Shown: positions 25,679 through 38,771 of the stretch, one piece after another
Layout of the letters: each line of letters begins with the position of its first letter
Numbering within the stretch: position 1 is the stretch's first letter
From: Gorsachius magnificus
Lineage: Eukaryota > Chordata > Aves > Pelecaniformes > Ardeidae
DNA: 64,000 bases
Assembly: GCA_034008185.1 (NCBI GenBank)
Contig: CM067082.1
Span: 14,058,984 to 14,122,983 of the forward strand
Direction: 5' to 3'
Made by a program: the position numbers and the translations under genes
The notes under the pieces: model-generated
Told to the model about the DNA's origin: nothing
What the model saw: the letters and a program-made list of their open reading frames with translations, nothing else
The model's database searches: none

Positions 25679-28600
25679 GGTGGAGGAGTAGAAGCCTGCA
25701 GATGGTTAAATGGATACAGACAGAACTGATGGTGTCTCCTGTCCATCCTTACTGCTAAGGTCTTGCTAACTGTGCTCTCACCAATCTGTTGTGTTGGGTC
25801 TCAGCCCACATATTTGTGTGTACAAGTTGCTCCTGGATCTCAGAAGAGTAAAGTTCAGTTTACCTTCCAAGGTAGGTTTTGCCTTCTAGAATATAAGACT
25901 GTATGGTCCTGCCATCTTTGGCCTGAAACCTATTCTATTCCCTAGAGTTGTCTGTAACTTAAGTTACCACCTTCGAAGCTCACCAATAATGTGTCAGCCT
26001 TCCTGATTACAGTACATATCTAGAGCATAAAACACACATAGATGTGTGTTATTTAAGAAAAATACACAGATCTGAGGGGTATGCATTTCCGTGAATTGGT
26101 TTCCTCAGCACCCTGAAACCTTCTCTGGTTGGAGTCTGGTCCTCCAGCATTGCTTTTCTGCCCCTTGTCACTCTTGGTACATTCTAACTATCCTTTTCCT
26201 TGCTTCAGTCTTTTCCTCCTGCATAAGCAATTTCTGCTCTCTCCAAACCCAGTAATTGCAGATGGGTAAGAGAAGGGGCTCTTTTCATCTTCCATTACCT
26301 TGCTTCCCTTTTCAAGTGTTCCAGCAAGGAGAGACATTAAGATTAGATACTCTCCACTGCTCTTTGCGTGATTATGCACAACCAGCAGCAACTACATACC
26401 AGTCACCACAATTTCTAGACTGTAAACACAGACATTCTCCAGATCTCACTCTCTCACCCTTTGCTATGGTCCATTATATAAAAATCCACTTCTGTGCTCA
26501 TGACTCACTGAAACAGTTGTGTTCTTCTACAGCACTGCTGCAAACAGGGCCCACAACATCTGCCATATCCTATATAAATTTGTTATAATTGGGCTTATTC
26601 TGAACTGACCTTCTGTAAACCTTTATGGCAACAATCTTCTCTAAAATTCAATTTGACTTGAAGCATCCTCACTCTGAAGAAAAGCTTATGAAAAATAATT
26701 ATCCTTTTTCTTTTTCATTTGCTTAGAAACTTTCATAAAGAGCATAACAGTTAACTGCTAACACCTGAATTGCAAATGACCTGATCGATCCACTTAGACT
26801 GCTATTGCATATTGCAACATGTTCTTTTCCTAGAAAAACAGCAGTACAGTCTTCTGTGTAACACACTGTGCAAGCAGAGAAGCAATTTAGGTGAGTCAAT
26901 AACTTCCATCTGTTCTGAAGCAGTGAGCATGAAGAGTTTCTTTATTCTGGTATAAATTCACACCAATGCCTCCCCAGTGTTATTTGTGCCAAGGTAATTT
27001 GTGTATCCTGCAACTATTGCATGTCTTGTACATATTTCTGAGTGACACCCATACAAAGAGGTGAACTGTTGCCTTGGGATGCTCTTACAATCCTTGCAGG
27101 ATGTATATTTATTTCTTTTCCATGGCCTGTCTGAATGACGCTAACAAATTTCCCCCAGCTCTGCGTCACATGAGCTCATTGAAAAGTGTATGTTCCTCTG
27201 TTTTATCACACTTTTTGAGTTTACTAGCATATATACTTGAATTACTGTGCCCTCCTGGTAAACATATGCAAGTACTTCCTTAAAGCTTCTCCTTATCTTT
27301 ATGTTCTCTTAGATAATTTCTCATATCTGAGTGAAACTGGTTTTCTCCCTTGTCTATTTAATAACATATACTTTTTGTTTATAAAGTTCCTTTCAATGAA
27401 GTGCTGTAAAATACTTGCAGAAATGGGTTAGTATTTTGAAAACCAAGAAATACTGATCCTTAGGTCAAATGTTTGAACTGCCTACTAATTCAGGGTTCTT
27501 AACTTCAATATGAACTATTTTGAATGCCAAACTCGAGACACCAAATATCTCAGTCTGAGTTTTCATTGGAATCAACAGCTTCTGCAGGTATTCATCACTT
27601 CCAGAAAAATAAGATTAACTACACAATGATGAGAAGAGGCAATGGGGTGATATTTTTTAAGAATCCTGCACAGTTCAGACCCCAGATTTAGTTGCCCAGA
27701 TCTGCCCTCGCAGTCTGGAACAACTGGAAAGGTAACAGGCCAACAGCAGGAGCCGTTGTCCTGTGAATACTCAGGAACGGGACTTAGGGATTTCATGATC
27801 CTGGCTCTGTTTCTGCCTGAGAAGCTATTCATTTGGGGCATCATAGGTACACCAAAAATAAAGATTTCTGGGCTCTTACCTCTCTTGCAGAGGGACAAGA
27901 CATTTGACCTCCTCAGAGACTCCAAGCCTCTTGCTATACAACCAGCAAGAAGCTGTCCTGAACACCAACAGGGTCAGCATGTATTTGTCTGACCCTAGAT
28001 TCTGAAGTTTTAGTCTTTATTTAACCATTGGACAAAGCCCCTTTCCATGTGAGAATGGTGCATGGTGTTTGGGAGGATCCTAGGACATTGCTTTCTTCCT
28101 CATCGCAATCTTCACTATACTTTTGGCTAAATAAATAAATACCTGAAATGTATTTCTTACTTTCCCCCTTGGTTATTTTATATAAGCTCTGCTCTGAAAA
28201 GTGAAAAGCTGAAAAATTTGCTCTTTTATGCATGGTAAAGGACTACTAATGGTTTTGCCTCTGTCAGGATCTTACCAGTTCAGCTCCACTGAAGCTGTGT
28301 TTGAAGGAAACTCCTCCCTGCCTGTTGGATCCATTTGGCGCGGTCCTCAGAAGCTGCAGACACCGGGGCTAAACCACCATATCAGGTGGCTCCACACAGG
28401 CTGGAGCAATCTAGGATTGGGAAGGAAGAAATGTAACTCACTGTTGTTTTCAGCTTCAACTCCTGTGAGGCTCCAAGCTCTGTATTGTACCTCTTAGAGT
28501 CACAGTACAAGAACACAAACTAAGTGAAACAAAAATTTAATTAATTGATTACAGGAAGCTCATGAGTTTGGGAAAGGACTATGCAAACATACAAGAACAA

Positions 28601-28828
28601 TGAGCTTATATGTTGCCCATACAAACACAATGAGCTAAATCATTATACCAGAGACGGCTAGGGGGATGGAAGCACTGGGAGCCCCAGGGCAAAGCTGTGC
28701 TCTGCAGGGCTGTGTCTGGCTTTGGGCGGGCTGCCCTGGGCTGTAGAAGAACAGAGGATTATGGGCCAAAGAGTCATGAACATATAACCCTGGCCCCAGC
28801 AGGCAGCTCCCGCATCCAGGATTAACCA

Positions 28829-28866
28829 GGTTGTAATGTAATGGTTGCAATGTAATGGTTGTAATG
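28829..28866 (+). repeat. 14-bp tandem repeat, 2.7 copies
   Basis: The units ggttgtaatgtaat, ggttgcaatgtaat and ggttgtaatg follow each other without a gap, with one difference. This small minisatellite sits at the end of a GC-richer block of unknown origin. Confidence 0.9.
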
Positions 28867-29769
28867 ACAAATCAGACACACTCCTTTTATGTCTGGGAAG
28901 CTTTTTTACCCAGTTTCTTGACAGAGGACAAAACTATAGAACTGTTAGAATAATTGCTGCATGGTGCCAGCTATGCTTACAGGAAAGCAGTTTTAGGAGC
29001 ACTGGTTAAAATGATAGCGCCAAAGGTATTTTGAAAATGCCTGCTTAAGAAATTAACTTAGGCCCCAAGAAGAGAGCCTGGCAACCTTGAAGTCTTCGTT
29101 TCTAGATATGAATTGCCCAAGGGTAAGTAGTTTGTGGGCTGACTTTGAGTCATGGACCCTGGAAACGTTGGAATCCAGATGGCCTTGTATAGTCAGAGCA
29201 ACACAAAGTAGGTAGAGATAGACTCAGAGATGGGCTTTTTATACGCAAAACATCAAGAGTATGAAAGAAACTATACTCTGTCCTGTTAACTAAGATGGCA
29301 AGGGATCCAGTTACAGTCAGCTGCAAAACAAACACAGGAACTTATTTACACAGGCTCCATCTTTGCAGTGAGCATTTTTTGTGTATCTGAGTATCTGTCT
29401 TCTTTCATGATCGTGACATCATTTTTAGATTTGCTCCTGCTCTAATCTTAGATTGGTGTCATTCTGTTTTTCCCAGTCAACAGACAGATTTTGAAATGTG
29501 TCCTACAAATGAATACAAATGTACCTAAGCAACAGAGTAAAAAAAAAAGTAAAAATTCATAAGTCAAGTGGAAAATCATTGCCCAAAACCATGTGCAACC
29601 TGTAGCTTGTGTTTTCTTGTTGCAATTATTTTCTGGACAGTATCAAAGTAACCCAACTCTATTTCCCCATCTTTCCCTCACTCCAGTTATCTGCCATTTT
29701 CTCTGATTCCTTGTTAATACATTTTGTTAGCTCCAATATGACTCAAGGTGTACGTTTTTTTTAAGTATG

Positions 29770-30359
29770 TGTATGTGGTCTGGCTGGCATGGAGTTAACT
29801 TTCCCCATAGCAGCCCTTATAGTGCTGTGCTTTGTAGCTATAGCTACAATGGTGTTGAGAACACACCAGTGTTTTGGCTACTGCTGTTCAGTGCTCCCAC
29901 AACACCAAGGCTTTCTCCACCAGCACCCCACTCCCAAAAGCCAGTAGACAGGGGAGAGGCAAGAGGCTGGGAGGAGACATAGCCAGGACAGCTGACCCAA
30001 ACTGACCAAAGGAATATCCATACCATATGATGTCATGCTTAGGAAATAAACCTAAGAAAAAGGAGGAGGGAAGAACATTCATTTTTAAGGCATTTGCCTT
30101 CCAAGGCAACCACTAGTGTGCTGGGGCCCTACTTCCCAGGAATTGGATGGATATCGCCTGCTGACAAGAAGTAGAAAATAAATCTTTTTCTTTGCCCTGC
30201 TTCTGTGTGTGGCCTTCATCTTTCTTCCTTAAACTGTGTTTATCTCAACCCATGCATTTTTCATCTTATTTTCTCCCCCTGTCCTGCTGAGGAGGAGGAG
30301 GAGGAGTGGAAGAGTAGCTTGGTGGGCTCCTGGCAGCCAGCCAAGGTCAACCCACCACA
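29770..30359 (+). mobile_element. Solo LTR of an avian endogenous retrovirus (ERVL-like), plus strand
   Basis: This is a complete 590-bp LTR starting TGTATGTGG and ending CCACCACA, with the retroviral TG...CA ends. It is flanked by a perfect 5-bp target duplication GTATG (29765-29769 and 30360-30364). The early part ('ggctggcatggagttaac', 'acacaccagtgttttggct'), the middle ('gacagctgacccaaactgac', 'ataccatatgatgtcatgc') and the late part ('actgtgtttatctcaaccca') match a widespread avian LTR family. AATAAA hexamers occur at 30045 and 30177. No gag, pol, primer-binding site or second LTR follows, so it is a solo LTR left by recombination. A 5-bp duplication fits ERVL-type elements; the exact subfamily needs a library search. 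Confidence 0.92.
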
Positions 30360-30364
30360 GTATG

Positions 30365-33300
30365 ATCTGATGGACAAAGACATTGCAATGAAACTTGGGA
30401 TTTACTTGCAGCTTCCAAGTGATGTTGGATAAGCCGCTTATCTGCTGTACTTCTGTTTCTTCTTTACCTTTTGTCTATCTGTGTATTCAGGTAGACAAAA
30501 CTGGCATCTTCCATTTTGAATACAGGACTCTGATCATATATTTTTGGAGCACTTATCTCCACACAGTGGGAAACTCGCGGCCTAGGAACTCATCATCATT
30601 ATGAAATGAACCTGTGGCTCAGTTGTTGTTGCTGTTCTTCAGGAACCTCTCAGACATGTTCAGAGAATAAGTTGCAAGACTGTCAAACTGTGCCTCACTT
30701 TCTGCTGCCTTCTTTCTTGAAGGGCCCTGAAGTCCCTGGTACCACATGGTGTTCTCTCTCATTGTGTGACTAGATGTCATGTGAAGAGGTAAAACCCGGT
30801 ACTTATGGTCGTATGAGAGATATAAAGCAATGAGGGAAGAATATGGTCAGGGGGCTGTCCAGTGCATCTATAAATGTTATATACTCTCACTTCTTCAAAT
30901 CAAAAGGTTTTCCTTACTTGTTTATCCCTGGAATAACAGCTTTCAGTTATCTTCAGCCAATGGGTTTTGTAGCTCTTCTTCATTATGATGGACTTACCAA
31001 CTCATTTCCAAGCGTCAGCTCAGTGCAGCTTTCTGCATGCAACAAGATAAATATTTTAAAATAAAAACACAGATAAATAAAAAAGTAATAAAACCCAAAA
31101 AAACCATAAATATTGTAAAAACCAATCAAATTTTGCTAGTCACATTAAATAGATACCAACTGAGGTTGTTAGTTCAATTTGCTACTAAGAAGCCCAGTCA
31201 AAAGAAAATGGAGGCCTTGATCTTTTGGTGCCTCAAAATAAAAAGCATGCTGTTTGACTGGCAGAAAGGTCTTTATACACAAGTTTTGCAGCATCTCTCT
31301 CTCTGACACAATAAATCTGCTAAAGTAATTGGAATGAAATACAAGATATATTAACCAGCAGGGACTGTTGAAATCTCTGCCTTCGATTTGCCCCATAGGA
31401 ATAAAGAATTAACATAAATAAGCTACAACAAATAACAGAGCCAAATTTAATAAGAACCCCAACCACTGTGAATATTCTTCTAAACAAAGAAGCCCTCGTT
31501 ATCCAAAATCTACACATCCAGTGAGATTAATTCACTCATCACTTTTATCCTCAGAGGTAGATTTAATAATCTATTTATAAGTTTTCTTATTAAAAAAAAG
31601 CAGAAGAGAAAATATTTTTTCTAATAATATATATCAATTAACTTAATTTTTCTTCAGTGGAATAGCCCTTCCCTGAAGCCTGTTAGCCTGGTTTACAATT
31701 GTAATTGAGAGGCAGAGATGGATGTAAGTGTTCGAATGTTATGGTTTAATCAGCTTGCTTTGGTTTTTATGCATGAAATCTGATGAGGGAAGCTCTTCTT
31801 TGTTGGCCAACACTCTTTCAAGTATCTTACAGTCTACATTAAAAGCAGGATAGGGCTATGTGTTTACTGCTGTTTTCCTTGTTTCTGCCAGTTTTCAGAA
31901 TTACTGAAATCCTCGTGTTCCTCTGGGAAGAAGAAGGCAGCAACCTGCCTGGTTAACACTCTATAATGTACACTCTACACACAATTACCTCCTACAGTTG
32001 AATAAAACATGAACTCAGTCTTTTCCCAATACTCATAAAGCATCGTTTGTACTCATAACCTCTTTTGGCACAATCCAATTTACTAACCTGTCCTCTTCTA
32101 TGTCTGGCCAGATGTTAACTGCCAAAGTAATTATCAGCTGAGTACAGATATTCTTGAAAGGTTTTGTCTGCCCTATTTGTCTCACTGCCATTTGGTGAGT
32201 CCATCTCAAAAACCAGTGAAGAAGCAGGTCCTAATTCAGCAACCGGTGAAGCTAATTTAACTTAAGCATTTAAGATCAACAGTAGGTTTTTTTTCACTTC
32301 TGTGCATTATCATATTAGACCCTGTAGCCCTCCAAGGCACTAAGCAGCTTCATGTATCACGACTTTATAAGGCGTCAATAACCCCCTCAGTGTCAGAATG
32401 GAAACTGGTAAAGTTGCTTCTATCCCTGAACATATTGGTATTCTGCTGGGGAGGATACATGTTCAAATATGGTTGCTGGCTTGTAGTGAGGGTTGATTCC
32501 ACCTCCCAGTATTTTTCATGTCTGAAAAACTTTATATGAATTAGTCACGCACATGGGAGACAATGTCTGTCTGGCTTCACCTTTCACTAGACATGATAGT
32601 CAATCTTTCTGTGGTACAGGATGTCTCAGGCTCTGCTGAGTTTCAGTTTTTTGTCAGAAGATTGATGAATAGTGTATTCTGTTGAATTATTTTCCCCAAA
32701 GAATAAAAAATATTTAATAAGGAATTCAACATGCACCTCCTTGTACAATCTGGAGATGTATGAAAATTTTGGCAGAGAATAAGAACAGAACATTATTTTT
32801 TTCCATATAAGGTTCAGCATGTTTTCCTAGTAATAATACAGTAAAACTCTAGGATGAAATGCAGCGAATAGAAAGTATCTTGAGTGGGTTTCAATACATG
32901 ACGTTATATCTGAATGTATTACACAGTGGCTACTTGTTTGCCGTGCTTATGCAATATTGCAAAACGAAACGGCGAGTACTCGTATGAGAGTATATGACAT
33001 ACTGTCTTGTTTGATGTCAGGTTTTCCCACTAGTTTCCCAGGAATCTGAGTGATTTCCTACTCTAAGGCATTTTTTTCCAGTAGCTAATCCTGCCTCTTG
33101 GTAGCAGATTACCAAATCAAGTGTGAAAGAGGACTCATTCCTCCTATTCCTCCGTGGTCACGCAGAGTTCTCGGCAGGGGAAATACGCACTGCACCGTTG
33201 TGTGAGTGAGGCTGTTCTAATGTGGGTGTGAAGTACATCTAGGAAGCAGGGATTTGAAGGCACGATCCACCCAACAGCACAGCCAGTTAAAGGAATTGAA

Positions 33301-35520
33301 TTTCCACCTCAGTTCCCAGTGAAGCCCTTGTAGGTTTTTTGTAGGAAATAAATTTGGCAAATGGAGACCTGAACGACCAGTGCTTCACTCATCTCTGAAA
33401 CTGAAATAATAATGATAGGAATAAAATATATGTTTAATAATAGAAGCTTGCTGTAGATGTCATCAGAAACATCGTTCAAATGTGAAACTGAAGTAACTCT
33501 GCACTGAATATTAATATAAAATTAATGACTGCCCATTAATGAGACCTATTTTATTATGCAATTTCTTTCTAAGGGAAGCAAAGGAAGCATTTGAGGTTTT
33601 CACCAATGACCCAGTGGAAGCATTAGGGAACAGATTGCAAGTACCAATCCCGTGTAAGAGGTAAACAAAGTCACTTGATATTTTTCATGAAAAATGCCTG
33701 TGCTTAAAGTTCACAGGACGACAGCTTACCAGAGGTGTTCCTAAAACAACTTCTGACCCAAGCAAGCTGAGGGGGGAGCAGCCGCCTTCTGCCCCAGAGT
33801 TACACGCAGGAAGCGAAATGAGCTTCTTGATCTCTCAGAGTAAGAGGTCTCAAACCCAGAGCTCTCATTTTTCAATAAAGGGCCTTCATTTCCCACACGG
33901 TAATTAATACTGGGAGGTAATTTCCCTCCCAGTGCAGGCAGGACATGTGCAGCCAGGAATATCAGATTTAGGTCTGGGAAGAAGAGAAGTAAGAGTACAT
34001 CCAGCACACTGCTGAGGTGAGGATGTGGGTGGAAGAGGGCATTCAGGGGGAGGGGAGAGGGGATTTAGGACCCTACTTCTATATGTGGTTTACACTTTTT
34101 ATTTGGTGATTTCTTTCACTCCCTTCTGAAGGCATCTAGGTGCAAAAGAGGAAATGAAGCAGCACGCAGTGCGATTGGAAGACTGGCGGAAAACTGGTGT
34201 GGTGGTAAAGGCTGGGGCAAGACTTAGTAGCATCCTCTGTTGTTGATTATTCAGGTCCTCCCAAGTTGTTTGGAATTTCTGCTTTTCCCCAGTCAGACTG
34301 TGCTTGTTTTCAGCCTTGGGACACAGCATCTGCCTGCAGGGAAATACTGCTTGTCCGTGTGCATCCTGATAGTATAACTTAGCTTTCTATGTTGCCAGGT
34401 GGAAGCACAAGCTACAGTAACTTACATTTTCAGTAGGAACCCCCAGAAACTGAACTTCCTACTTTTCACTGCCAAATAAAGCACAACAGCAGGACTACGG
34501 GACTCCTGGCTGGCTCCCTTCTTTCTTTGTTTTCCTTTCTTTGTGGTGCCTCAGTTTTAATGAGTTTGTGTTTTGTTGCTTCTTAGTATTTACACTGCAA
34601 CATACCAGGCTACAGCATGTTTGGCCCAGGTTCAGAAAACAAAACTGAACTCTTCAATAGCCAAACACCAGCAGCCCTCCAGGTTCTTTATCTGCATGGT
34701 CTAAAACTCAAGGATCTCTCTTTTATGGCCCTAGCCATTACCTTCTTAACACCCCCAAACTGTCACAACCAGTGGTTCCACCTTTAATCCTGCTTCAGTT
34801 CTCATTTCTCATTTTCTTTAAATGGTGTATTGTTCTCCACAGTGGTGTCTATTTGCAAAGTAAAACCAGATAACTAAATATACATATGGAAGAAGCATTG
34901 CATGAAAGTATTAGATGATATAAATCTCTTGGAGACTAAAAGGTGAACAAAAATTGGTAAGCAGCAACAGAAGACATACAGAAATCAAGGGGGGAAAAAT
35001 GTTGGCCAACTCAGATTCACCAACAGTGGTCAGCTACATAAAAATTACAGCTGCCTCTTCTTTTATTATCCCCACCCCATGTGGAATCCATAGAAGATAC
35101 ACAGGTCTCCTGGACAAAAGACATTCAGAAAATAACACAGATCTTTTCAGTCAATTAACTGTAAACGTTAGCATGTTTGGCAAGGAAGTTGAGGCCTACA
35201 GTAGTCATTAAATCTCTTACATTCTTTGAACTTGCTTCAGTGCCAACGTGTTCATTTCTAGCTTGTACAGCCTCATTCAGCAATTCCCTGCTACCCTGGC
35301 ACAGTCCTGGGCAATAGTATTCACCTCTAGTTCTTCAGACATTGTTCAGAAAACAGTGGGAAGCACTGCAGAGAATTTCCACCATGATATCCCTTTGTCC
35401 TCATCCTACCAAATGCTCACTGTAATAAAATTTTGTAAGTACTAATGCGTGTAACTGAGTTGGTTTTTTTCCAGGGCCAGAGTGGTCTTGGCATGACTCA
35501 GAGCTATGCAGGGATAGGTA
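30365..35520. other. Gene-free unique sequence after the plus-strand LTR
   Basis: No gene is supported. An A-rich stretch with many AAATAAA-like words lies at about 31055-31130, and a canonical G-quadruplex motif at 34037-34062 is listed separately. Short open frames occur on both strands but have no recognisable domain. Confidence 0.6.
34037..34062 (+). other. Canonical G-quadruplex motif
   Basis: Four G runs (3, 5, 4 and 4 bases) are separated by loops of 6, 1 and 3 bases, which fits the G3+N1-7 rule on the + strand. It lies in otherwise ordinary sequence with no promoter or gene beside it that I can identify. Whether it folds is not known. Confidence 0.75.
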
Positions 35521-35581
35521 GAATAGAATAGAATAGAATAGAATAGAATAGAATAGAATAGAATAGAATAGAATAGAATAG
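35521..35581 (+). repeat. (GAATA)12 microsatellite; antisense (ATTCT)n
   Basis: Twelve perfect GAATA pentamers plus one G follow each other without an error. The run touches the 3' end of a minus-strand CR1, so in CR1 sense orientation it is an (ATTCT)n tail in place of the usual ATTCTATG octamers. The simplest reading is expansion of the CR1 tail by slippage. Perfect units suggest that the length may vary between individuals. Confidence 0.97.
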
Positions 35582-35903
35582 ACTATTTCAGTTGGAAGGG
35601 ACCTACAACGATCATCTAGTCCAACTGCCTGACTGATTCAGGGCTGACCAAGTTAAAGCATGTTATTAAGGGCATTTTCCAAATGCCTCTTAAACACTGA
35701 CAGGCCTTGGGCATTGACCACCTCTTCAGGAAGCCTGTTCCAGTGTTTGACCACACTCTCAGTAAATAAATGCTTCCTAATATCCAGTCTAAACCTCCCC
35801 TGTTGCAGCTTTGAACTATTCCCATGTGTCCTGTCACTGGATCCCAGGGAGAAGAGCTCAGCACCTCCATCTCCCCTTCCCTTCCTCATGAAGCCATAGA
35901 GAG
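35582..35903 (-). mobile_element. CR1 LINE, 3' end, minus strand
   Basis: Beginning beside the pentamer run, 'cagttggaagggacctacaa' and 'gatcatctagtccaactgcc' are the antisense CR1 3' UTR. Upstream in element sense, the sequence encodes the end of ORF2: [43 protein letters not shown] and FKRHLENALNNML. The insert stops at about 35903, so only ~320 bp of a full CR1 is kept. The wording differs from the 21, 38 and 49 kb copies, which indicates another CR1 subfamily. Confidence 0.93.
35653..35889 (-). pseudogene. CR1 ORF2 C-terminus (fragment)
   Basis: Seventy-eight codons of the C-terminal end of CR1 ORF2 remain open on the minus strand and finish at the natural stop after NNML. The apparent start Met is internal to the original protein. 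The piece lies beyond the RT catalytic motifs and has no expected function on its own. Confidence 0.85.
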
Positions 35904-38432
35904 TAGCTGAGGGTCAGACAATGCAATGGATACATTTTCACTGACAACAATGATAGAAGAGAATAAGGCTGTCCAAATGTTTAAACATCAGACTGCCATC
36001 ATGATTTGGCATCAGGATATTTCTTTACCTCTTCTGGACTCTCTTGTGCAGAATATCTGGACCCCAAGGTGACCATGGACCTTTTCAGAATTTTCCAAGC
36101 CCATTTTCCTGTCCTAGCTGGTTTGTTTCTGAATGACTCATATCCATTCATTTTTGTATAGCAATCACATCATCAGTTGTGCCTATGAAGTCTTCTATGT
36201 GTATCATCATACATCACCCAAGTTCAGCCTTCACCCAAAAAAAAAGCATTTCCTCAAACATTTGTTCTGCAACAGAAATGCTTGCCCTATATGTATCGTA
36301 AGTCAGTGTTTAGAGAGGCTCTTGTTCTTCATGGGATGGGCTTCTGGGATACATAGCAATACGTCCTAGTGCCAAACTGATGTATTGGGAATAATCATGT
36401 AACAGAGATTCAAACTCTTAAACCCAGACAATAAAGGTTGTTACAATGAATGTCCTCTGGCTCAGTCTTGCACTGGTATAACGTAGGCACATTCGTGTTT
36501 TTTATTAGAATCTTCTGTTAACTTCAAATGAGGACATTTGGTTGGCTTGAGGGCTAACTGGAGGGAGATGATGAGAGGAAATGGATACAGTTGCAACATA
36601 ATGTTTAGATGTGGTAAACTGAGCCTATTTCACCCCAAAGCCTTAAAGGAATACAGACGCTCATTCTTGGGTTGGCAGAATTGTTTCTCAGAGATAATAC
36701 TCTAAAATTCACTCTGTAGATACCCTGGGTAGCTTACACTGCCTGAATCCAGTTGAGTAAACAAAGCATTATTGTTTAGTTGAATGACAATGAAACCCAT
36801 ACTTCAAGGTAAATGATTCAACATGATCCACCAAGGGTTGATATTTGCTAGAAAACAACTGCCAGGATTAATCCATAGGCCAAAGAATAATATAATGCAG
36901 GCAAGCCTTGTTATATATCACTTGGATGGGCATTGGGATATTGTATATTTCATCACTGTAAGTGGTTCCTTCATCAAGCAAGTCTTGCAAAGCAAAGCCA
37001 AAAACCTTCAACACAGGGGCTAAGGGGAAGGCATTAAGTACATATTGTCCTTACAGCCACTGGGTTTTGTTCACAAATTAGAATTGTCTTTAAAAGTGAA
37101 ATTCCTTCATTTTTGGCATGTTCTTATGTTCATTGCAGAAGGTTTTTCTTCTTTGGCGTACTGCTTTTTCTGTTACATATCCTTATTTCATCAGTTATAC
37201 GCACTGAATGTGATTCCAATCTTTTTCTCCCTTGTTTGTTGGACCACTGAACCAGGGTAAATGAAGGCACATAGCCAACCATATGGTAACAATAACAGCA
37301 GGCCTGCAGTAGAGGAAGATCAAGAGTCGCATATACATAAGGTAATATGGAATATATTTATACAGTTTTGAAGAATATCACTAGTCTGTTTTCTTCAGTA
37401 ATATTTATGTTCTTTGGAATGACAGAATGAGGTCAAATCCGAGATGCATTACATTTAATGTAACAGTCAAAAAGAACTTGTCCCTTTCATCTGTTCTAAA
37501 TTTTGATCTTGCATATAACTTCATAGAAATTATAATATATCAAGCACTACTGGCATTTGCCTGGAAAAAGTGCAATTTTCTTTTCAGAAAATTGATGTAA
37601 TTAAAAAAAATGTTATAACAGAATGCCTAGTGTTTCAAACAGTAGAGCTAAAATTTATGACCTGTACCACTTCCCATTGTTTTCAGAATACCCCATTTAT
37701 CGGATCCATTTCTTATGTCAGCTGGGATAACTGAAATGCCCAGAAAAGTGGTGGTGCAAACATATAAACCTGGTTATAATTATTAATTTGAATTTTCAGC
37801 TAAACAATAAAATGGTGTCTGTGAAAAATCATGCAAAGGTGACTTCCCATCATTTAAACAAATCTAATCTTAGTCACTCACCAGTAGCTCTGAAAGCTCC
37901 TCAGATATGCTTAACTTCAATCTCAGTTTCATTTTGAGCTGCTTAATCTGAAATTGGCTTATCACTTTTCAGTCATGTGACTAGGCAAGCAGGAGAGACA
38001 GCCAAAAGTAATAAATGCAGTTGATTCTACCAGAATTGGGTAGGATCTCAACATTTTGAAATACTTTTTTAATGAAGTGGAAGCACTGGAGCTTTCATGG
38101 GAAATGGCAGAAAACATCCTTTGAAACTCTACTAATTTAGTAAAGAAAGAGGAATTTAATTCCTTTTAGATATTTGATGAATCTGGTTTAGATGTTAAAC
38201 TAAGCTATAGGTTGAATGTTCAAACTCAAGTAAGCAAGGAAACTCAAAAATTTATATTCACAAACTGAAAACTTCTATTCTTCTATTATCCTACCAGCCA
38301 GTATTTTTCACTTTCCCATGCATTGTAACTGTCATTTACAGTTTGTTTATGTATCATTTACCAGCTCTATTACTTCCGGAGTTTTGACATCCTTCTGTAG
38401 ATATTTTATAGGTCTGAAGCCACTCTTCATAT
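35904..38432. other. Gene-free unique sequence between CR1 copies
   Basis: I see no gene, RNA or repeat that I can support here. Composition is AT-rich with short chance frames only. Confidence 0.6.
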
Positions 38433-38757
38433 AATCATAGAATCATAGAATCATTTGGTTGGAAAAGACCTTGAAAGGTCATTGAGCCCAACCCTACCTG
38501 TCCACTACTAAACAATGTCTCTGAGCACCTCGTCCACCCATCTTTTATATAACTCCAGGGATGGGGACTCGACCACATCCCTGGGTAACCCATTCCAGTG
38601 TCTGATGACCCTTTCAGTGAAGACATTTTTACTAATATCCAATCTAAACCTACCCTGGTGCAACTTGAGGCCATTTCCTCTTGTCCTATCACCCGTTACC
38701 TGGGAGAAGAGACCAACACCCACCTCACTACGGCCTCCTTTCTGGCAGTTGTAGAGA
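38433..38757 (-). mobile_element. CR1 LINE, 3' end, minus strand
   Basis: The left end has three antisense tail units ('aatcatagaatcatagaatc') and then 'ttggttggaaaagaccttga', the CR1 3' UTR. The minus strand then encodes the ORF2 end: [51 protein letters not shown] and VDEVLRDIV. The wording is close to the copies at 21 and 49 kb, so it is likely of the same or a sister subfamily. It is truncated 5' near 38757, just after YNCQKGG. Confidence 0.95.
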
Positions 38758-38771
38758 GACCATCCAAACAT
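38508..38771 (-). pseudogene. CR1 ORF2 C-terminus (fragment)
   Basis: The last ~80 codons of CR1 ORF2 are open to the natural stop after EVLRDIV. The first few residues (MFGWSL) come from host flank beyond the 5' truncation. It lacks the RT catalytic core and has no expected activity. Confidence 0.85.

Larger units (their letters stand above)
22821..29764. other. Gene-free unique sequence before the plus-strand LTR
   Basis: No host gene is supported. Near 22995-23025 there is a local repeat of 'ggtaatattgg'. A possible fossil RT motif lies at 25637-25678 and a GC-richer block with small repeats at 28265-28866, both listed separately. Other open frames are short and without motifs. Confidence 0.55.
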
